Of a stretch of DNA of 64,000 nt, positions 61,844 to 64,000 are shown in pieces. Numbering within the stretch: position 1 is the stretch's first letter; each line of letters begins with the position of its first letter. The notes below the pieces were generated by a model that saw only the letters and a program-made list of their open reading frames with translations, ran no database searches and was not told the origin of the DNA. Both the position numbers and the translations under genes were made by a program. The stretch is from NCBI GenBank assembly GCA_964036155.1, contig OZ038422.1:2441201-2505200 (forward strand). The letters are read 5' to 3'. The stretch is from Diploscapter coronatus. Lineage: Eukaryota > Nematoda > Chromadorea > Rhabditida > Rhabditidae.

Positions 61844-63728
61844 ATGAAATTAGCGCTAACATGGGCGTTCATAGGCGCCGTCGTCATATGCTATGGAGTT
61901 TCGGCAGTTGACCAGGTAAGCATATCGATCGGGATTCGACATCTCTTTTGGGGAATCTTCATCCTCGACAAAAGTGATGTCACTCTCGATCAAAATAGCC
62001 ACCATTGGGAAGTCATCCTTTATCCTCGGGATTTAGGGGGTTAAACCGGAATCCAAGCGACCCGATGGGCCGCCACCCGATCCGGAAGAACCGGATCCAT
62101 TCGGCGAGGGCACACCCTTCGAACTGACGGACGAGGATTCACTCGATAGCGCTAAGGCCGCCGAAACGTCATCGGCGCCGACGAAGCCAAAGACGTCGGA
62201 AATCGAACATGAAGGTGACCACGAGAAGATGAGTGGCATGAGTTCGTCGGATACCAAAGCTGTGGTACGTTTTCGGAGCTTTCAAACAAAGCCAAAGGAG
62301 TGCATTTGTGTTTCATCAGAATGCGGACTCATTGGGAAGTACTCAATGATGATTGTATATCGGCAAGTTCCGCAATAATTTCTGCAAGTTTAGATGCCAA
62401 AGCGCAAGAACGTTGCCTCCTTCCCGAAAGCAGTGACGATGACCCCGAATGAAGAAAAAGAGGAGAAAGTTGCTTCTTCGACGGAAACAACTGCTCTACC
62501 TGAGCCAGCGATCAAATTTGACAACATTCAAGAAGAGGACTACGGGGATGAAGAGGAGAAGGAGAAGAACGCGAAGCCCGACGAGATCAATACCGAAGTC
62601 ATCGAGCAATTGGTCAACAAGTTCCTGAACAATGGTTCAATAGCGGTAAGTTGGTTTGTTTTTTTTTTCGATACCTATGTTGAAGAAAAAGCTATGCATT
62701 GAAATTCGGTATAAAGACAGAAAGGCAATGGAAGGCCGTGATTGTGGGAACCGAATCACTTTCTTCCCGTTCGTTTCGTCTCATATCTCGTCTTTCAATG
62801 TCTGAAAGTTTCACAATCCTATCTACACTAGATTGTTGAGCATTTCTTTCGTTTAGGACGGCTCTGCTCCGAAGTTCGCAAACCCAGCTGTGCAAGCTCT
62901 AGTCGGTGGTGAGTACTGGGAGATCGACGGTCTGGAGGAGCCTGGATCCATCAAAGACCAGCACGAATTGGTTGAGTGGCTGGACGGCTATCAGCGGGAA
63001 GCTGTCAAGGTCGATTTTCATATTTGGATGATTAATCATGGTGACGAATTCAGGTTCTGCGCGAAGTTGCTGCAGCCAGTTGGAGATATTTCAGCAATGC
63101 ATCACCGATGGCGAAGCAGGCGTTGAACGAGGCGGAGAATGTAATTTTCAAATTTATTGGAAAACAAGCACGTACACTTTGACTTCGATTATTCTTTCAA
63201 GATAACCATGTTGGATGAAATCTTCGATTATGCGAACTCGAAGAATGTCTAATCAAAATCTAAGAATAGTTCATCAAATAGTCGATATTGCCAGGTCCTC
63301 TCGAAATTCGTGCGTGCTACGTCTCGTCAAGCGAAGCAATTCGACATGTCGTCTGTGACTGATCCGGCCATCAAGAAGCAGCTGCAGTTCGTCAGCTTCG
63401 AGGGCATGACCGCACTGGCTCCGAAGAAGTACAACAAGTTCAACGAGGCTCAAGCCAACGTTAGTTGAACTTCTAAATTAGGCAATTTAAAATAGCGCAA
63501 GATTAGTTAGCAACGGTAAGAAATTCGGCGAAAAGAAACTGATGAATAGATCGAATTTGGCTTGAGTATGGACATTTGTATGCTATTCAATACCTCGATA
63601 GTAAAAGGCCATGTGTACTTGAAACGTCCTATTTGTGGAACAAATTTATAAAAGATAATTCAGCTGAACCGCCTAGCAGCCGATTTGGACGTATGCGATG
63701 TGGACGCGCCGCCGCCGTGCGCACTCAA
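61844..63728 (+). CDS. acn-1: ACN-1-type peptidase M2 family protein, 5' part (340 residues)
   Basis: Seven exons join in phase: 61844-61915, 62037-62264, 62394-62645, 62857-63009, 63054-63140, 63295-63459 and 63664-63728; the gene runs off the right edge. Residues 1-21 are a signal peptide (ALTWAFIGAVVICYG). A long acidic, Pro/Glu/Lys-rich stretch (about 25-185) comes before the M2 domain, which begins near WLDGYQREAVKVLREVAAAS and goes on with WRYFSNASPMAKQAL, QAKQFDMSSVTDPAIKKQLQ, ALAPKKYNKF and a CDVDAPPPC loop. This matches the N-terminal lobe of angiotensin-converting enzyme. An acidic pre-domain is typical of nematode ACN-1, an ACE-like protein without the catalytic zinc ligands, needed for moulting in the epidermis (family knowledge). 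The zinc-site region is outside the window, so activity cannot be judged here. Confidence 0.78.
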
Positions 63729-64000
63729 GTGAGAACTAATCAAATTGCTGCCTTGCTTCATTGCATTATCAAATATTGATAATGGAGCGATTAGTAATCC
63801 TGATATTGTGCTAATCCTTCCAGCCTGCAATATGCGCTATTTTTGAAGATTCCATTATCGACACTGTAGAGACAAACCAGTACTTTTCATGTTTGAAATT
63901 CGAACCCACAAGATTTCTGTTGCGTATTTAGAATAGTATTGCAGGCTCATGTTAGATTGAACGCAACATCGAAAAGTCAGCAATCATCCAGCTAAAACTA

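Noticed and set aside
1..64000. tRNA, rRNA, snRNA or SL RNA genes and CRISPR arrays
   Set aside because: No A-box/B-box pairs with a cloverleaf, no SL1-like leader sequence and no regularly spaced repeat-spacer units were seen by eye.

Overview
The window is nuclear DNA of a free-living-type nematode, most likely a rhabditid or diplogastrid (clade V). The evidence is many short introns (mostly 40-50 nt) ending in TTTCAG or TTTAG, splice-acceptor-like sites placed a few bases before start codons (a trans-splicing signature), AT-rich non-coding DNA, and nematode-type genes: a yolk protein with vit-box promoter elements, a nematode-expanded nuclear receptor, a saposin-like protein, C-type lectins, EVA-1 and an ACN-1-type protein. 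I cannot name the species. All gene models were built by hand: exons were accepted when GT(or GC)-AG sites, reading phase and protein pattern agreed across every junction.

Layout. 1-1000 (-): 5' end of a secreted or membrane protein, perhaps Sema-like, running off the left edge. 1005-6983: no gene seen. 6984-9780 and 10146-11907 (-): two tandem RING-finger genes. 12472-13490 (-): saposin-like protein. 14821-15717 and 16307-17674 (+): two multi-span membrane proteins of unknown function. 20136-34822 (+): eva-1, spread over 14.7 kb with a 6.7-kb first intron and a transposon in intron 9. 35309-36956 (-): nuclear hormone receptor with two GC-AG introns. 37199-38020 (+): decayed F-box-like gene. 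38267-39704 (-): unknown 300-residue protein. 40678-46366 (-): vitellogenin of 1645 residues in 14 exons, with TATA, VPE1 and GATA elements upstream. 47489-49423 (-): unknown protein with a PP1-docking KVAF motif. 49424-54448: no convincing gene. 54449-56521 (+): mucin-linked C-type lectin. 57482-59240 (+): second lectin-like set of exons. 61844-63728 (+): 5' part of an acn-1-type gene, cut by the right edge.

The genes do not form one pathway; this is an ordinary gene-dense nematode region. The two RING genes might be one operon. The most unusual signal is a family of short hairpin elements (core CATACTATTTCGTATG and variants). Nearly every copy lies inside an intron, and in one gene an element makes up almost the whole intron. 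Other intronic inverted-repeat families, a TIR transposon with internal 169-bp tandem repeats, and a repeated TATGCWAATTAG motif in eva-1 intron 1 add to the picture.
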